The notes under the pieces are model-generated. The model did not search any database. It was not told where the DNA came from and saw only the letters and a program-made list of their open reading frames with translations. Shown in pieces: positions 8,898 through 17,646 of a stretch of DNA of 64,000 nt; the first letter of the stretch is position 1, and every line of letters starts with the position of its first letter. This DNA comes from Legionella maceachernii (lineage in GTDB: Bacteria; Pseudomonadota; Gammaproteobacteria; Legionellales; Legionellaceae). The translations under genes were made by a program, and so were the position numbers. The DNA lies in NCBI RefSeq assembly GCF_900167045.1, contig NZ_FUXJ01000003.1, forward strand, positions 274,578 through 338,577, written 5' to 3'.

Positions 8898-8987
8898 GCC
8901 CAGGTGGCGAAACAGGTAGACGCAAGGGACTTAAAATCCCTCGGAGCTTATCACTCCGTGCCGGTTCGACTCCGGCCCTGGGCACCA
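8898..8987 (+). tRNA. tRNA-Leu (TAA)
   Basis: A 90-base class II tRNA with a long variable arm (CGGAGCTTATCACTCCG), acceptor GCCCAGG pairing CCTGGGC, anticodon loop CTTAAAA, and encoded CCA. The decayed DUF3800 gene just downstream suggests this 3' end may once have served as an insertion site. Confidence 0.97.
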
Positions 8988-9216
8988 ATTCATGATTTTC
9001 TTACATTTCAAATTTTATCTTTAGAGTTTTAGGCGAATCGTTTTAATAGAGGATCGATTGTTGAGGGGCTGATGCTCTATAGAGTTGACCACGAATTAAA
9101 TCATCAAGTAATCCTTTCTCTTTTCGTAGAGCGGTAAACCAGTTGCAAAGATTTTTTATAATGGGCTCCCTTTTAATGTATTATATTTACTAGAAATGTA
9201 TTTAAAGGAAAGATAC

Positions 9217-9642
9217 ATGAGCGCTGCATTTAGCGATTATGTTGTTTAAGTGGATGAAAGAGCAACAGCAGATAAAGAAACGAACTCCTATTATTTTTGA
9301 AAGCAGAGGCAAGAAAGAAGATAAGATTTAGAGCTTGAGTTCAAGCGAGTTTGTGGTGGGGCAAATCGATGGGGTGAGCTGCCATTTGATATTGTGCTTG
9401 CAGATAAGAAATCAAATTCTTGTGGATTACAGCTAGCTGATTTAATTGCTCGTCCTATTGGACGGTATGTTCTTAATCCCGAACAAGAAAATCGGGCATA
9501 TTCCATAATAGTGAAAAAATTTTATTGTAATGAGAAAGGTAAAAAAGAAGGGTGGGTATCAAATGCTTCCCCTAGAAAGCGAAAGGCCCCGATATTCACC
9601 GAGGCCAGACGCCGACTGGGATTCCCCAATCCACTTAAATAA
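9217..9642 (+). pseudogene. Decayed DUF3800 gene
   Basis: An AAAGGAA ribosome site precedes the ATG at 9217. The frame begins MSAAFSDYVV, hits a TAA, and continues as VDES, the usual DUF3800 start (SDYIVYVDES). After a jump and a frame change, the family's end reappears: PIIFESRGKKED, then RWGELPFDIVLADKKSNSCGLQLADLIARPIGRYVL to the stop at 9642, interrupted by one more stop. The middle of the domain (probably over 100 residues) is missing. DUF3800 proteins have an RNase-H-like fold and often travel with mobile and defence islands. The remnant next to tRNA genes fits past acquisition and decay. Confidence 0.8.
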
Positions 9643-9911
9643 GTTTTAGGTGATGTGCAGGATAAAAGTCAAATTATTACTACCGAAAAAATTTCTTAAG
9701 TTTTTCTGTTACCAGTGCTATTCTTTACTGTCTTATTTTATCTATAATCAAAATCTTCGAATAGTAAAGACAATTAAGATCTACTTATATTCGTGGCTTT
9801 GCGTAGCATTGCAAATCGGTTATTATGTGAAGCGAAGTTATGGGGCTTAAAAGCTTATTGTTTAAATTAGCTAATTTCAACTGAATTCTTTTACTTAAAT
9901 CTCACTAATCA

Positions 9912-10643
9912 ATGCAGCATGTAATCATTGGTAATTTTGGTAACCATTCTCTTGCAGCGATGCAGGCCTTAATTGAAAAGGGTATGCCTGGGCTTCATTT
10001 CGTTTATGTGAATACTGGTTGGGCAGCTGCTTCGTGGCCTGAAAGGGTGTTTGCTTGTTCTAATTATGCGAAGAGTCAAGGCGTAGAAGTGCATTCATTA
10101 AATGCTCAAGCTACGTTCGCAGAAATGGTTAAGGATCGCAAACAATTTCCAAGCCGTAAGTTTCAATGGTGTGCTAGTTTTCTTAAAGGGTTAGTCTTGC
10201 TTGATTTCTTAGATCACTTTGATCCAGCTTGCGAGGCTATGATTGTATCGGGTAAGCGTCAATGTGATTCAAGAAGGTATGCTAATTTACAAGAGTTTGA
10301 ACAAGAAGAGGATTTATATCAAGGAAGAACGGTTTGGTATCCTCTTTGGCAAACCGATCATCAAGAATTAACGGCACTAATTCAAAGAGCCGGTTTTCCC
10401 CTCCTATCCCATCAAAGTTTAGAATGTAGCCCCTGCATTCATGCAAAGAAAGAGGAATTAACCTCACTGGATACCCACTCTATTGCACGTTTAGAAACCC
10501 TTGAGCAAGAGATTGGTGGGTTTATGCATTCAGCCCCCATCCGAAGCTTGTGTGGATCTACAAATACCCCAGCTTTCGTAGATAACCCCAACCTAAAGCA
10601 GTTTGATCTTGGATGTGGTGCTGCCTGGGGATGTGGGGAATAG
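9912..10643 (+). CDS. PAPS-reductase-like adenine nucleotide alpha-hydrolase family protein
   Basis: 243 residues. The N-terminus (VIIGNFGNHSLAAMQAL) occupies the place of the PP-loop, followed by FVYVNTGW and a long helical region. Later features are SGKRQCDSRRYANL, a CSPCIHAKKEE motif with paired Cys, and WCASFLKG. The layout recalls PAPS reductases and DndC-like proteins. However, the PP-loop SGGxDS is replaced by GNFGNHS, so ATP pyrophosphatase chemistry is doubtful. The Cys pair could bind metal or a cluster. It stands alone after the DUF3800 remnant and converges on gpsA. I do not know its role. Confidence 0.6.
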   Translation: MQHVIIGNFGNHSLAAMQALIEKGMPGLHFVYVNTGWAAASWPERVFACSNYAKSQGVEVHSLNAQATFAEMVKDRKQFPSRKFQWCASFLKGLVLLDFLDHFDPACEAMIVSGKRQCDSRRYANLQEFEQEEDLYQGRTVWYPLWQTDHQELTALIQRAGFPLLSHQSLECSPCIHAKKEELTSLDTHSIARLETLEQEIGGFMHSAPIRSLCGSTNTPAFVDNPNLKQFDLGCGAAWGCGE

Positions 10644-10658
10644 CTTGCTTACGGGTGA

Positions 10659-11648
10659 TTATTCTTCTCTTGGAGAGCGGCTCATCAGATTGATTACTGC
10701 TTGTTGAGGCGTAATCTGTTCCAAGAGAAGTGCGTTAACCTGAGAGCATATTGGCATTTCCACATCAAATTGATTTGCGAGATAGCAAATTTGTGATGCA
10801 TTATGTTTTCCTTCTACAACCTGTCCTATTTGCTGCTCAGCCTCAGTAATCGCAACCCCTTTTCCTAAAAATAAGCCGAACCGCCGGTTTCGTGATTGAT
10901 CATCAGTACAAGTTAATACTAAATCACCCACACCCGCTAGACCAATGAACGTTTCCTCTCGAGCTCCCATTTTTATTCCCAAACGCTTCATTTCGGCTAA
11001 GCCGCGAGTAATCAATGCTGCTTTGGCGTTAGCACCGTAACCTAAGCCATCACTGATACCGCAAGCGATAGCTAAGACATTTTTTACTGCTCCACACAAT
11101 TGCACTCCGATCACGTCATTACTCGAATAGACGCGTAAGTTATTATGATGCAGTAGTGTTCTTATTGTTTTTTGATAAATCACATTATTAGAGGCCAAGG
11201 TAAGAGCTGTGGGTAAAAAATGAGCCACTTCACGCGCGAAAGAGGGACCAGAAATCACTGCAATAGGGAAATCGGTACCCCAACGATCAAAAACTAGCTC
11301 ACTCAGCAATTGATGACTAACTGGATCAACCCCTTTAGTCAGCCAAGCCAGCCCCTGCTTGGGTTTGCTTATTTGGGATAATAAATTCGCAAAGGCATGT
11401 GAGGGGACGGCAATAATAATTTCGGATGCCTCTTCTAAGCAATGTTGAAGATCTGTGGTAGGAGTCAGTGAATCGGGAAAATGAATGGAAGGTAGATAGC
11501 GTTGATTACAGCGTTGTTCAATCATATCTTGAACATGTTGGGGGTTATGACCCCACAACATGACTTGATTACTATTTTTTGCCACATGAATAGCAACGGC
11601 AGTGCCCCAAGAGCCGGTACCGAGTATAGCAATCATTGCTTTTTTCAT
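10659..11648 (-). CDS. gpsA: Glycerol-3-phosphate dehydrogenase [NAD(P)+]
   Basis: 329 residues; makes sn-glycerol 3-phosphate from dihydroxyacetone phosphate for phospholipid synthesis. The Rossmann motif ILGTGSWGTAVA is at about 8-19. Further family motifs are ISGPSFAREVA, GAVKNVLAIACGISDGLGYGAN (with the catalytic Lys) and ETFIGLAGVGDLVLTCT. It follows secB, grxC and a rhodanese gene on the same strand, a common gammaproteobacterial order. Confidence 0.96.
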   Translation of the reverse strand: MKKAMIAILGTGSWGTAVAIHVAKNSNQVMLWGHNPQHVQDMIEQRCNQRYLPSIHFPDSLTPTTDLQHCLEEASEIIIAVPSHAFANLLSQISKPKQGLAWLTKGVDPVSHQLLSELVFDRWGTDFPIAVISGPSFAREVAHFLPTALTLASNNVIYQKTIRTLLHHNNLRVYSSNDVIGVQLCGAVKNVLAIACGISDGLGYGANAKAALITRGLAEMKRLGIKMGAREETFIGLAGVGDLVLTCTDDQSRNRRFGLFLGKGVAITEAEQQIGQVVEGKHNASQICYLANQFDVEMPICSQVNALLLEQITPQQAVINLMSRSPREE

Positions 11649-11761
11649 AGTACGTGCTCAGCCTCTGCTTGAGAAAAGTCACACTTGGCGCATTGCGTGA
11701 GCGAATCCGGCCGTTTGCGTAAACATAGAGAGAGAGAACTTGAGCGGTTCCTGTTCATGAT

Positions 11762-12238
11762 TTAGTGGGTAGTCTCTTCAGCCTCATTTTGCTTAGCCTT
11801 TTTTTCTTCGAGCTGCTGCATATATAAAGCATCAAAATTAATTGGCGCCAATACTAATTGGGGGAAGCTACCGTGAATCACTTGCGATGTAATGGTTTCT
11901 CTTGCATAAGGGTAAAGAATACTGGGGCAGAAACTCCCTAACAAATGGTCGAGCTGTTCGGCTGGAGCTCCATCGATGGAGAAAATGCCTGCTTGCTTAA
12001 CTTCAACTAAGAATGCGATGTTGTTTTGATTTTTCACTGTCGCAGTCACTGTTAACACAACCTCATACACGCCTTTTTCAAGCTCAACATTTTGTGTGTT
12101 TAAATCCAGAGTGAGTTCAGGGTCCCATTTTTGTTGAAAAATGGCAGGGGTGCCTGGGGCTTCAAAAGAAGAATCCTTTACATAAATACGCTGAATCATG
12201 AATTGGGCTTCTTGTTGGTTATTTGCTTGTTCTGACAT
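11762..12238 (-). CDS. secB: Protein-export chaperone SecB
   Basis: 158 residues, the usual length. It holds preproteins unfolded and delivers them to SecA. Recognisable blocks are FMIQRIYVKDSSFEAPG near the N-terminus, LTVTATVKN, and the conserved C-terminal CPSILYPYARETI followed by FPQLVLAPINFDALY. It forms a tight minus-strand run rhodanese-grxC-secB with gaps under ten bases. Confidence 0.97.
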   Translation of the reverse strand: MSEQANNQQEAQFMIQRIYVKDSSFEAPGTPAIFQQKWDPELTLDLNTQNVELEKGVYEVVLTVTATVKNQNNIAFLVEVKQAGIFSIDGAPAEQLDHLLGSFCPSILYPYARETITSQVIHGSFPQLVLAPINFDALYMQQLEEKKAKQNEAEETTH

Positions 12239-12246
12239 GTTTTTTC

Positions 12247-12501
12247 CTATTTTCGTAAAAGTTCATCTAATCGCCCTTGGTGGTCCAGGGCATACATATC
12301 ATCACAGCCACCAATGTGCTGACTGTTTATGAATATTTGCGGTACCGTTCTTCTGCCGCTTTTTTGAATCATTTCCTCACGCTTGCTAGGATCTTCGTCA
12401 ATGCGGATATCAGTGTATTCTACTCCCTTTTTTTCGAGTAATTCCCGAGCTAAACGACAATAAGGACAATAAGCGGTACTGTACATAATCACTGTTGCCA
12501 T
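12247..12501 (-). CDS. grxC: Glutaredoxin 3
   Basis: 84 residues with the CPYC dithiol active site at about 12-15, the cis-Pro motif RTVPQIFI and the GGCDDMYAL glutathione-binding segment. It reduces disulfides using glutathione, which this region can make (gshA and gshB lie 7-9 kb away). It lies eight bases before secB and three after the rhodanese gene. Confidence 0.95.
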   Translation of the reverse strand: MATVIMYSTAYCPYCRLARELLEKKGVEYTDIRIDEDPSKREEMIQKSGRRTVPQIFINSQHIGGCDDMYALDHQGRLDELLRK

Positions 12502-12504
12502 AGT

Positions 12505-12927
12505 CTATTTCCCTTTTACTAACGGTAGCTCTGCAGTTTGCCATCCAGCAATGCCTCCTGCTAAAACCATTAGTTTTGAAAAACCTTGTGTTTGTAATTT
12601 AGTTGCTAATTGCGCCGATTGCAAACCACGGGAACAAACCAGGATGATGGGTTTTGTTTTATATTTATCCATACGCTGCTGGGTAAAATCATCCGGTGTC
12701 GCTCTTACTGCATCAATGATATGCCCTTTGCGAAAAAGCTCAGCATCACGCAAGTCCACAATCACAGCATTTTCATGATTAATTAAATTAACTGCTGTTT
12801 GAGGAGAGATTTCCTTTGCTTTTTTTCTCTGTGTGAAGAGTTCATTAATGAAAATTAACACTAAAACAATAGCTAAAGCGAGCCAAAGTCCCCAGTGATT
12901 AGTAATAAATTGGCCTAAATGTTCCAT
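12505..12927 (-). CDS. Membrane-anchored rhodanese-like protein (YibN type)
   Basis: 140 residues. An N-terminal membrane segment (about 12-28, LWLALAIVLVLIFINEL) is followed by a rhodanese domain with VIDLRDAELFRKGHI and the active-site loop VCSRGLQSA carrying the candidate persulfide Cys. It is first gene of the rhodanese-grxC-secB set, an order conserved in many gammaproteobacteria. It likely handles sulfur transfer or thiol chemistry at the inner membrane; substrate unknown. Confidence 0.88.
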   Translation of the reverse strand: MEHLGQFITNHWGLWLALAIVLVLIFINELFTQRKKAKEISPQTAVNLINHENAVIVDLRDAELFRKGHIIDAVRATPDDFTQQRMDKYKTKPIILVCSRGLQSAQLATKLQTQGFSKLMVLAGGIAGWQTAELPLVKGK

Positions 12928-13046
12928 ACGCTACCTAGCATTTAACACAAAAAACGAATTATCCTTAGAATGGTGGTTCAACGCAAGTTTATCAACCTAA
13001 GCAGCTAACATTTTTTAAGAGAAATTCGAGTCGTTGGATCAGAAGC

Positions 13047-14660
13047 TCAGTATGAGCAAGGTTCAATGGAAAGTTTATCAGGAAGTGCAACATTTCCGCC
13101 ACATGCTTTGTCCAAATCGTTTTGTTTTAAACCATAAGTATTACTTAAATCAGCATTAGTGAAATTAGTTTTCTGAAAGATAACTTGATTAAACCAAGCA
13201 TTTTTTAAATTAGCACCCGCAAAATTAGCCATAGTAAGATTCGTTTTGTCAAACTGAGCTAAAGATAAATTGGCACTGCTTAACCTTGCTAAAAACAAAT
13301 TAGCTTCTTTAAAATTGACGAATTGTAAATTAGCGCAGTTTAAATTCGCTTCAGACAAATTGGCTTTGGAGAAGTCAGCATTTGCTAAGTTTGCTTTGAC
13401 CAAATTGGCACCTCGTAAATCGGCCCCTGAAAAATTGATATGACGCAAATCACGTCCTTCTAAATTAGCATTCCGTAAATTAGCTCCAACCAAATAGCCT
13501 GAGGTGCTTAATGGATTTTGCGGATTGATAAGTGCCTTATTATTTAGTAGCCGTGAGAGCTGTGCTTTGGATGAAATTTTACCAATATCGATAAGAGGTA
13601 ATGCGAGGATCAAATAAATGAGTGCCATAATGAGGGCAATCGTTGTATTGACATTTTTTATCATGGATAGCCAAGGTTTGGTGCTGAGAAAAACAGCAAG
13701 GCTATAACAGAAATGATAAGCAAAAAGAAAAAGAAGCTGTAAGAACAGTAAAAAAATTTCGGGCTTGAACCCATAATTGTGCATGTCCGTGAGAGGGAAC
13801 CGCAAAATATACAAGGAATATAGCGCAAAAATAATAAATGAGACATAAATTAAAATTGAAAACCAGCGTGCATAAGGCGATAACGTAAACCCCGCCTGGA
13901 AAATGCCATTAAACAACACGATATTGATAATACTTAATCCAGCGATGACAGGCCAAAAATCGCCTAACGCTTTGTGAGCAAAGGGAATGACGAGCAAAAA
14001 GCTTAAGCTAATGACCACAAAAATTGGGTACAGAAAGCGGCAAAAAGCCAATAAGATATTCCTTAGTTTGGTAAGAAGCTCTTCGTAATGGGTGAGGATG
14101 GTCATTGCAATACCAAAGAAAAAGGGAAGCATGATATAAGTGAAGGGTTTACTGAATACGAGGTTAGCAATTAAGGAGATGCCCAATAATTCAAAAAGTT
14201 TTGCGGCTAAAAAAAATAATCCCCAAGTCAAATAGACTAAAAATTGTCCTAAGAGTACTTTTAGAATAAGTTGCCAAGACTCACTAAATAATGTGAGATA
14301 AGGAAAATGAACCTCTTCCTCTTCCATAATGACACAATAAAATACGAATAAGATAAAAGCGCTAGTTAAACCCTGAGAGGCTAGAAGATAAGGGAGGAAA
14401 CTATTAGACGCTTGCATCATGTGGATAAGATGATAGGCTGCATAACCGTAAACAAGCCCCATTAAAATAAGAATCCCCACCCCTAAAAAAAGCATTTTTT
14501 GGGAAGGGAGCTTGATTTGTAATCCCCATAAAGGAAAGGTCAGTGCGATAAGAGCGAATACCGTTCCCGCTCCCGTAAGATGAGCTTGAGTAATGATTAA
14601 ATAGGTAATGAATCCTTGAGTAAATCCAAGTAAAGGCCTTAGAAACGTCATCATACACAT
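13047..14660 (-). CDS. Polytopic membrane protein with C-terminal pentapeptide repeats
   Basis: About 537 residues from the ATG at 14660, chosen for an AGGA site five bases upstream; the frame extends further (14702) without a convincing start. The first 380 residues hold roughly ten hydrophobic helices. From about residue 395 the sequence is a pentapeptide-repeat run (A[N/D]LxxANL pattern), which folds as a right-handed beta-helix, ending with a Cys-containing tail. The combination of a polytopic membrane domain and a pentapeptide helix occurs in Legionella and cyanobacteria without known function. It follows htpX. A second frame overlaps its 5' end (see findings). Confidence 0.8.
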   Translation of the reverse strand: MCMMTFLRPLLGFTQGFITYLIITQAHLTGAGTVFALIALTFPLWGLQIKLPSQKMLFLGVGILILMGLVYGYAAYHLIHMMQASNSFLPYLLASQGLTSAFILFVFYCVIMEEEEVHFPYLTLFSESWQLILKVLLGQFLVYLTWGLFFLAAKLFELLGISLIANLVFSKPFTYIMLPFFFGIAMTILTHYEELLTKLRNILLAFCRFLYPIFVVISLSFLLVIPFAHKALGDFWPVIAGLSIINIVLFNGIFQAGFTLSPYARWFSILIYVSFIIFALYSLYILRFPLTDMHNYGFKPEIFLLFLQLLFLFAYHFCYSLAVFLSTKPWLSMIKNVNTTIALIMALIYLILALPLIDIGKISSKAQLSRLLNNKALINPQNPLSTSGYLVGANLRNANLEGRDLRHINFSGADLRGANLVKANLANADFSKANLSEANLNCANLQFVNFKEANLFLARLSSANLSLAQFDKTNLTMANFAGANLKNAWFNQVIFQKTNFTNADLSNTYGLKQNDLDKACGGNVALPDKLSIEPCSY

Positions 14661-14765
14661 CCTTTTCCTGTTGAACTTGTCGCCTATTCCTTCTGTTCTC
14701 ACGTTGGGCCTTGGCCCACAATTTTAAAGCATCATATTCTCGTTGGGTCAAGGCCTAATTTTTGC

Positions 14766-15611
14766 CTAAATTTCTCGTGCCATTGCTTGAAGGCGTCTAA
14801 TCCGTTCTTCAGTGGGTGGATGAGTAGAAAACAGCTGCGTTAATTTTGCTGCACTTAATGGATTAACGATAAACATGTGTGCTGTATTAGGGTGCTCATC
14901 AGCCGCTTGAAACTGGCCTTGACCGTTCGCTTCTTCCAGTTTTGCTAAAGCACTGGCTAACCACAAAGGATTTCCACATAATTTAGCGCCGCTTGCATCA
15001 GCATCGAACTCACAAGAACGGGACACTGCCATTTGAATAAGACCTGCTGCTAAGGGGGCAAGCATCGTCATGGCGATAGCGGCAATAGGATTGACCCGCT
15101 CCTCTTCAGAAGAGCGAGCAATCGAACTCCACATGAAAATATTAGCCAATGAACCAATAGCTCCAGAGATGGTCGCGGCGACAGCACTAATCAATGTGTC
15201 ACGATGAATCACATGGGATAACTCATGCGCGAGTACGCCTGCTAATTCCTGCTCATTCATGCGACCCAAAATACCAGTGGTTACAGCCACGCTGGCGTGT
15301 TCAGGATTACGGCCCGTGGCGAAAGCATTAGGCACAGGGGTGTCGACATAATAAACTTTAGGCATGGGTATTTGTGCTTTTTTTGCTAATTCAGCGACGA
15401 TATTGTAGACGGGGTGCGTTTCATCGAGAGGTTGTGCTTGATAGGCTCGTAATACAATTTGATCAGAGTACCAGTAAGCACTAAAGTTCATGATGACTGC
15501 CAAAGCGAGGGCTATGATTAAACCCGTATGCCCTCCTAACAAATGACCTACGACTAGGAGTAAAGCGGTTAGGGCCGCTAAGAGAATAAATGTTTTTGCT
15601 TTATTTTCCAT
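14766..15611 (-). CDS. htpX: Membrane zinc protease HtpX
   Basis: 281 residues. Two N-terminal membrane helices, the M48 zinc motif HELSH at 129-133, a further hydrophobic pair after it, and the third ligand Glu in [15 protein letters not shown]. It ends with [14 protein letters not shown], typical of the family. HtpX degrades damaged inner-membrane proteins together with FtsH. The length matches E. coli HtpX (293). Confidence 0.96.
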   Translation of the reverse strand: MENKAKTFILLAALTALLLVVGHLLGGHTGLIIALALAVIMNFSAYWYSDQIVLRAYQAQPLDETHPVYNIVAELAKKAQIPMPKVYYVDTPVPNAFATGRNPEHASVAVTTGILGRMNEQELAGVLAHELSHVIHRDTLISAVAATISGAIGSLANIFMWSSIARSSEEERVNPIAAIAMTMLAPLAAGLIQMAVSRSCEFDADASGAKLCGNPLWLASALAKLEEANGQGQFQAADEHPNTAHMFIVNPLSAAKLTQLFSTHPPTEERIRRLQAMAREI

Positions 15612-15723
15612 TAAATACTCTTGTCATTTTAGAGCTTTTATTTATTAAAGTAGCTAGAACCCAGAGTAATTTCAAGCCAGGAATCATGATATGCTAGTCC
15701 ACGGTCCAACCTTTTTTTTAGGC

Positions 15724-17367
15724 TTAGCTTCTTTGTTTCATGTTTGAATTAGGTAAAAACGCACGCAAAACTTCTGGAAGGGGATTTCCCACGGCTGCTG
15801 AAGGTAATTTAACTGCTAATAAGGCTGCTAAAGTCGGTGCGATATCGGTCGTGCTCACTGCATGATTAATGCGTTTTGCTTTAAATGCAGGATTGACAAA
15901 CAATAACGGAACATAGCTGTCATATTGCCAAGGGGTACCATGAGAAGCGCGTTGTTCGTTTTTATCGCCTAATGCCTGGTAGGGTGGAGGGACCAAATAA
16001 AGATCACCTACTCTTTTTGGAAAAGCCATTTTATCAACTTTCGCGCTTAGCCAATCCCGTTCGGTATTCCCTAAAGGCAATGTATACACTTGAAAGATAC
16101 CTTGATGTTGGCGCAGAACCTCTGCAAGATAGGTATTCACTTCATTGATTGTTAATTGGTGTTCATTAATAATTTGATGGTTAAGATAAACGTAGGGTAA
16201 TGAGATCGCCTGTAAACTATTTGCGGGTAATTGGTATCGCTTCGCTAAAGTGTTTTCAATTATTTTTTGTAACTGGGGAATTTTTAAGGAATGATTTTCA
16301 TTAATATGATGGGCAGCAAGATAAACCGGTGAATCGCTGACCCCATGATCGGCGGTGAGCACGATGAGTGTGTTGTCCAGCCCAACTTGTCGATCAAGCG
16401 TTGCAAGTAGTTTAGCCAGAGTTTTATCCAGACGGAGTAAATTATCTTCTGATTCGAGGCTATTAGGCCCGAATTGATGTCCAATCGCATCAACAGCAGA
16501 AAAACTAATCGCCAAATAATCGGTTTTACCGGGAGATTGACCTAAATTCTCGTTAATCAAAAGCCTGGCAGCAAAATCAGCGGTTAGCTCGTCGGCAAGA
16601 GGACTCATGGATAAAAATTTGTAATATTCCGCTGAGCTAGGAGCCCCTAAATGATGCGGAAAATCTTGTCCGAAACCGGGAAATCGATTGGCAAATCGGG
16701 GGGCTTTAGCAAAATAATAGTGGTCTATTTGATGGCTTAAGTTCCAAGTCTCCTCTTTGGGGGCGTACTGCTTGTTCCATTCAGTGACCCATTGTGGGTA
16801 AGCGGAATAATAATGTTGACTCGTGACGAAACCTCCATTTTCTTTATCAAACCAGAATGCTTTGCCTGCATGACCCGCTAAAGTAATTGCAGAGCGGTCT
16901 TTTAAAGAAACAGCAAATGCTCGGCCCATTTGCGCTAAGACGAGTTCGTCACTTAAGGTAGAAGCCATTAGGTGACGTGGAGAACGCCCTTCTAAAGGTT
17001 TTTGTGAGCGGGGGGTAGGCAAAATAGTGCTTTTATCATCCGCTACGCAATAAAGAGGCTGCCCCGTTTTTCTATCATACCACTCATTATCGACTATACC
17101 ATGTAGCGCTGGGTATGCACCTGTTGCAATAGTGGCATGGCCAGCACAGGTTACAGTATTCGCATGAGGATGATGCGCATTATGGTAGTCAAGCCCGTGC
17201 GTAAGTAAGTAATTAAAGCCAGTTGCTCCAAATTCATGACGGTATTTTTCGATTAAGTCGCCGCGTAATTGGTCAATGACAAGCTGCACGACCAGTTTAG
17301 GTGGTTTAGGGGTAGCCAATAGTACGCTAGAAAAAGTCAATAGAATCAGAAGGAACCCTTTTTTCAT
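15724..17367 (-). CDS. Secreted alkaline phosphatase / phosphodiesterase, PafA-like
   Basis: 547 residues with a signal peptide (MKKGFLLILLTFSSVLLA). Metal-site motifs of the alkaline phosphatase superfamily are in order: VIDQLRGD at about 31, the nucleophile Thr in NTVTCAGHATI (about 73), LAISFSAVDAIGHQFGP and LTADHGVSD, and a late ASHGTPW. This pattern fits PafA-type calcium-insensitive phosphatases active on phosphomonoesters. It acts in the periplasm or outside the cell. Its start is not crowded by a neighbour, so it is probably monocistronic. Confidence 0.85.
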   Translation of the reverse strand: MKKGFLLILLTFSSVLLATPKPPKLVVQLVIDQLRGDLIEKYRHEFGATGFNYLLTHGLDYHNAHHPHANTVTCAGHATIATGAYPALHGIVDNEWYDRKTGQPLYCVADDKSTILPTPRSQKPLEGRSPRHLMASTLSDELVLAQMGRAFAVSLKDRSAITLAGHAGKAFWFDKENGGFVTSQHYYSAYPQWVTEWNKQYAPKEETWNLSHQIDHYYFAKAPRFANRFPGFGQDFPHHLGAPSSAEYYKFLSMSPLADELTADFAARLLINENLGQSPGKTDYLAISFSAVDAIGHQFGPNSLESEDNLLRLDKTLAKLLATLDRQVGLDNTLIVLTADHGVSDSPVYLAAHHINENHSLKIPQLQKIIENTLAKRYQLPANSLQAISLPYVYLNHQIINEHQLTINEVNTYLAEVLRQHQGIFQVYTLPLGNTERDWLSAKVDKMAFPKRVGDLYLVPPPYQALGDKNEQRASHGTPWQYDSYVPLLFVNPAFKAKRINHAVSTTDIAPTLAALLAVKLPSAAVGNPLPEVLRAFLPNSNMKQRS

Positions 17368-17646
17368 AATCCTCTCACAGCAAGCGATAATGGTGCCATC
17401 CTAAATGAGTTTTGATGAAGGGTAAAGTAATCGGGATAAAAATGTCATCATGCTTAAATAAGACCAAGCTGTTTTTCTCTTGCTGCTTCCGTATTGAGCA
17501 GATAACCTTTTTTAAATCCAATCATAAGCGTGTAAATTGAATAATTCGTATAAAGAAAGATCATGACGAACGAATTTAATTAGTTTACACTGAGGACGGT
17601 GAAGTGATTTACCAGCCTATTTCATGAAGTCTAAGGAGAGCAGCAA

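Noticed and set aside
9650..9850. 66-codon frame after the DUF3800 remnant
   Set aside because: Composition looks like translated AT-rich noncoding DNA, no ribosome site. Nothing else seen between 9643 and 9911.
13047..14660. Reading the pentapeptide protein as a gyrase-protecting Qnr-type protein
   Set aside because: Qnr proteins are soluble and all-repeat; this one is mainly a polytopic membrane protein with a short repeat domain.
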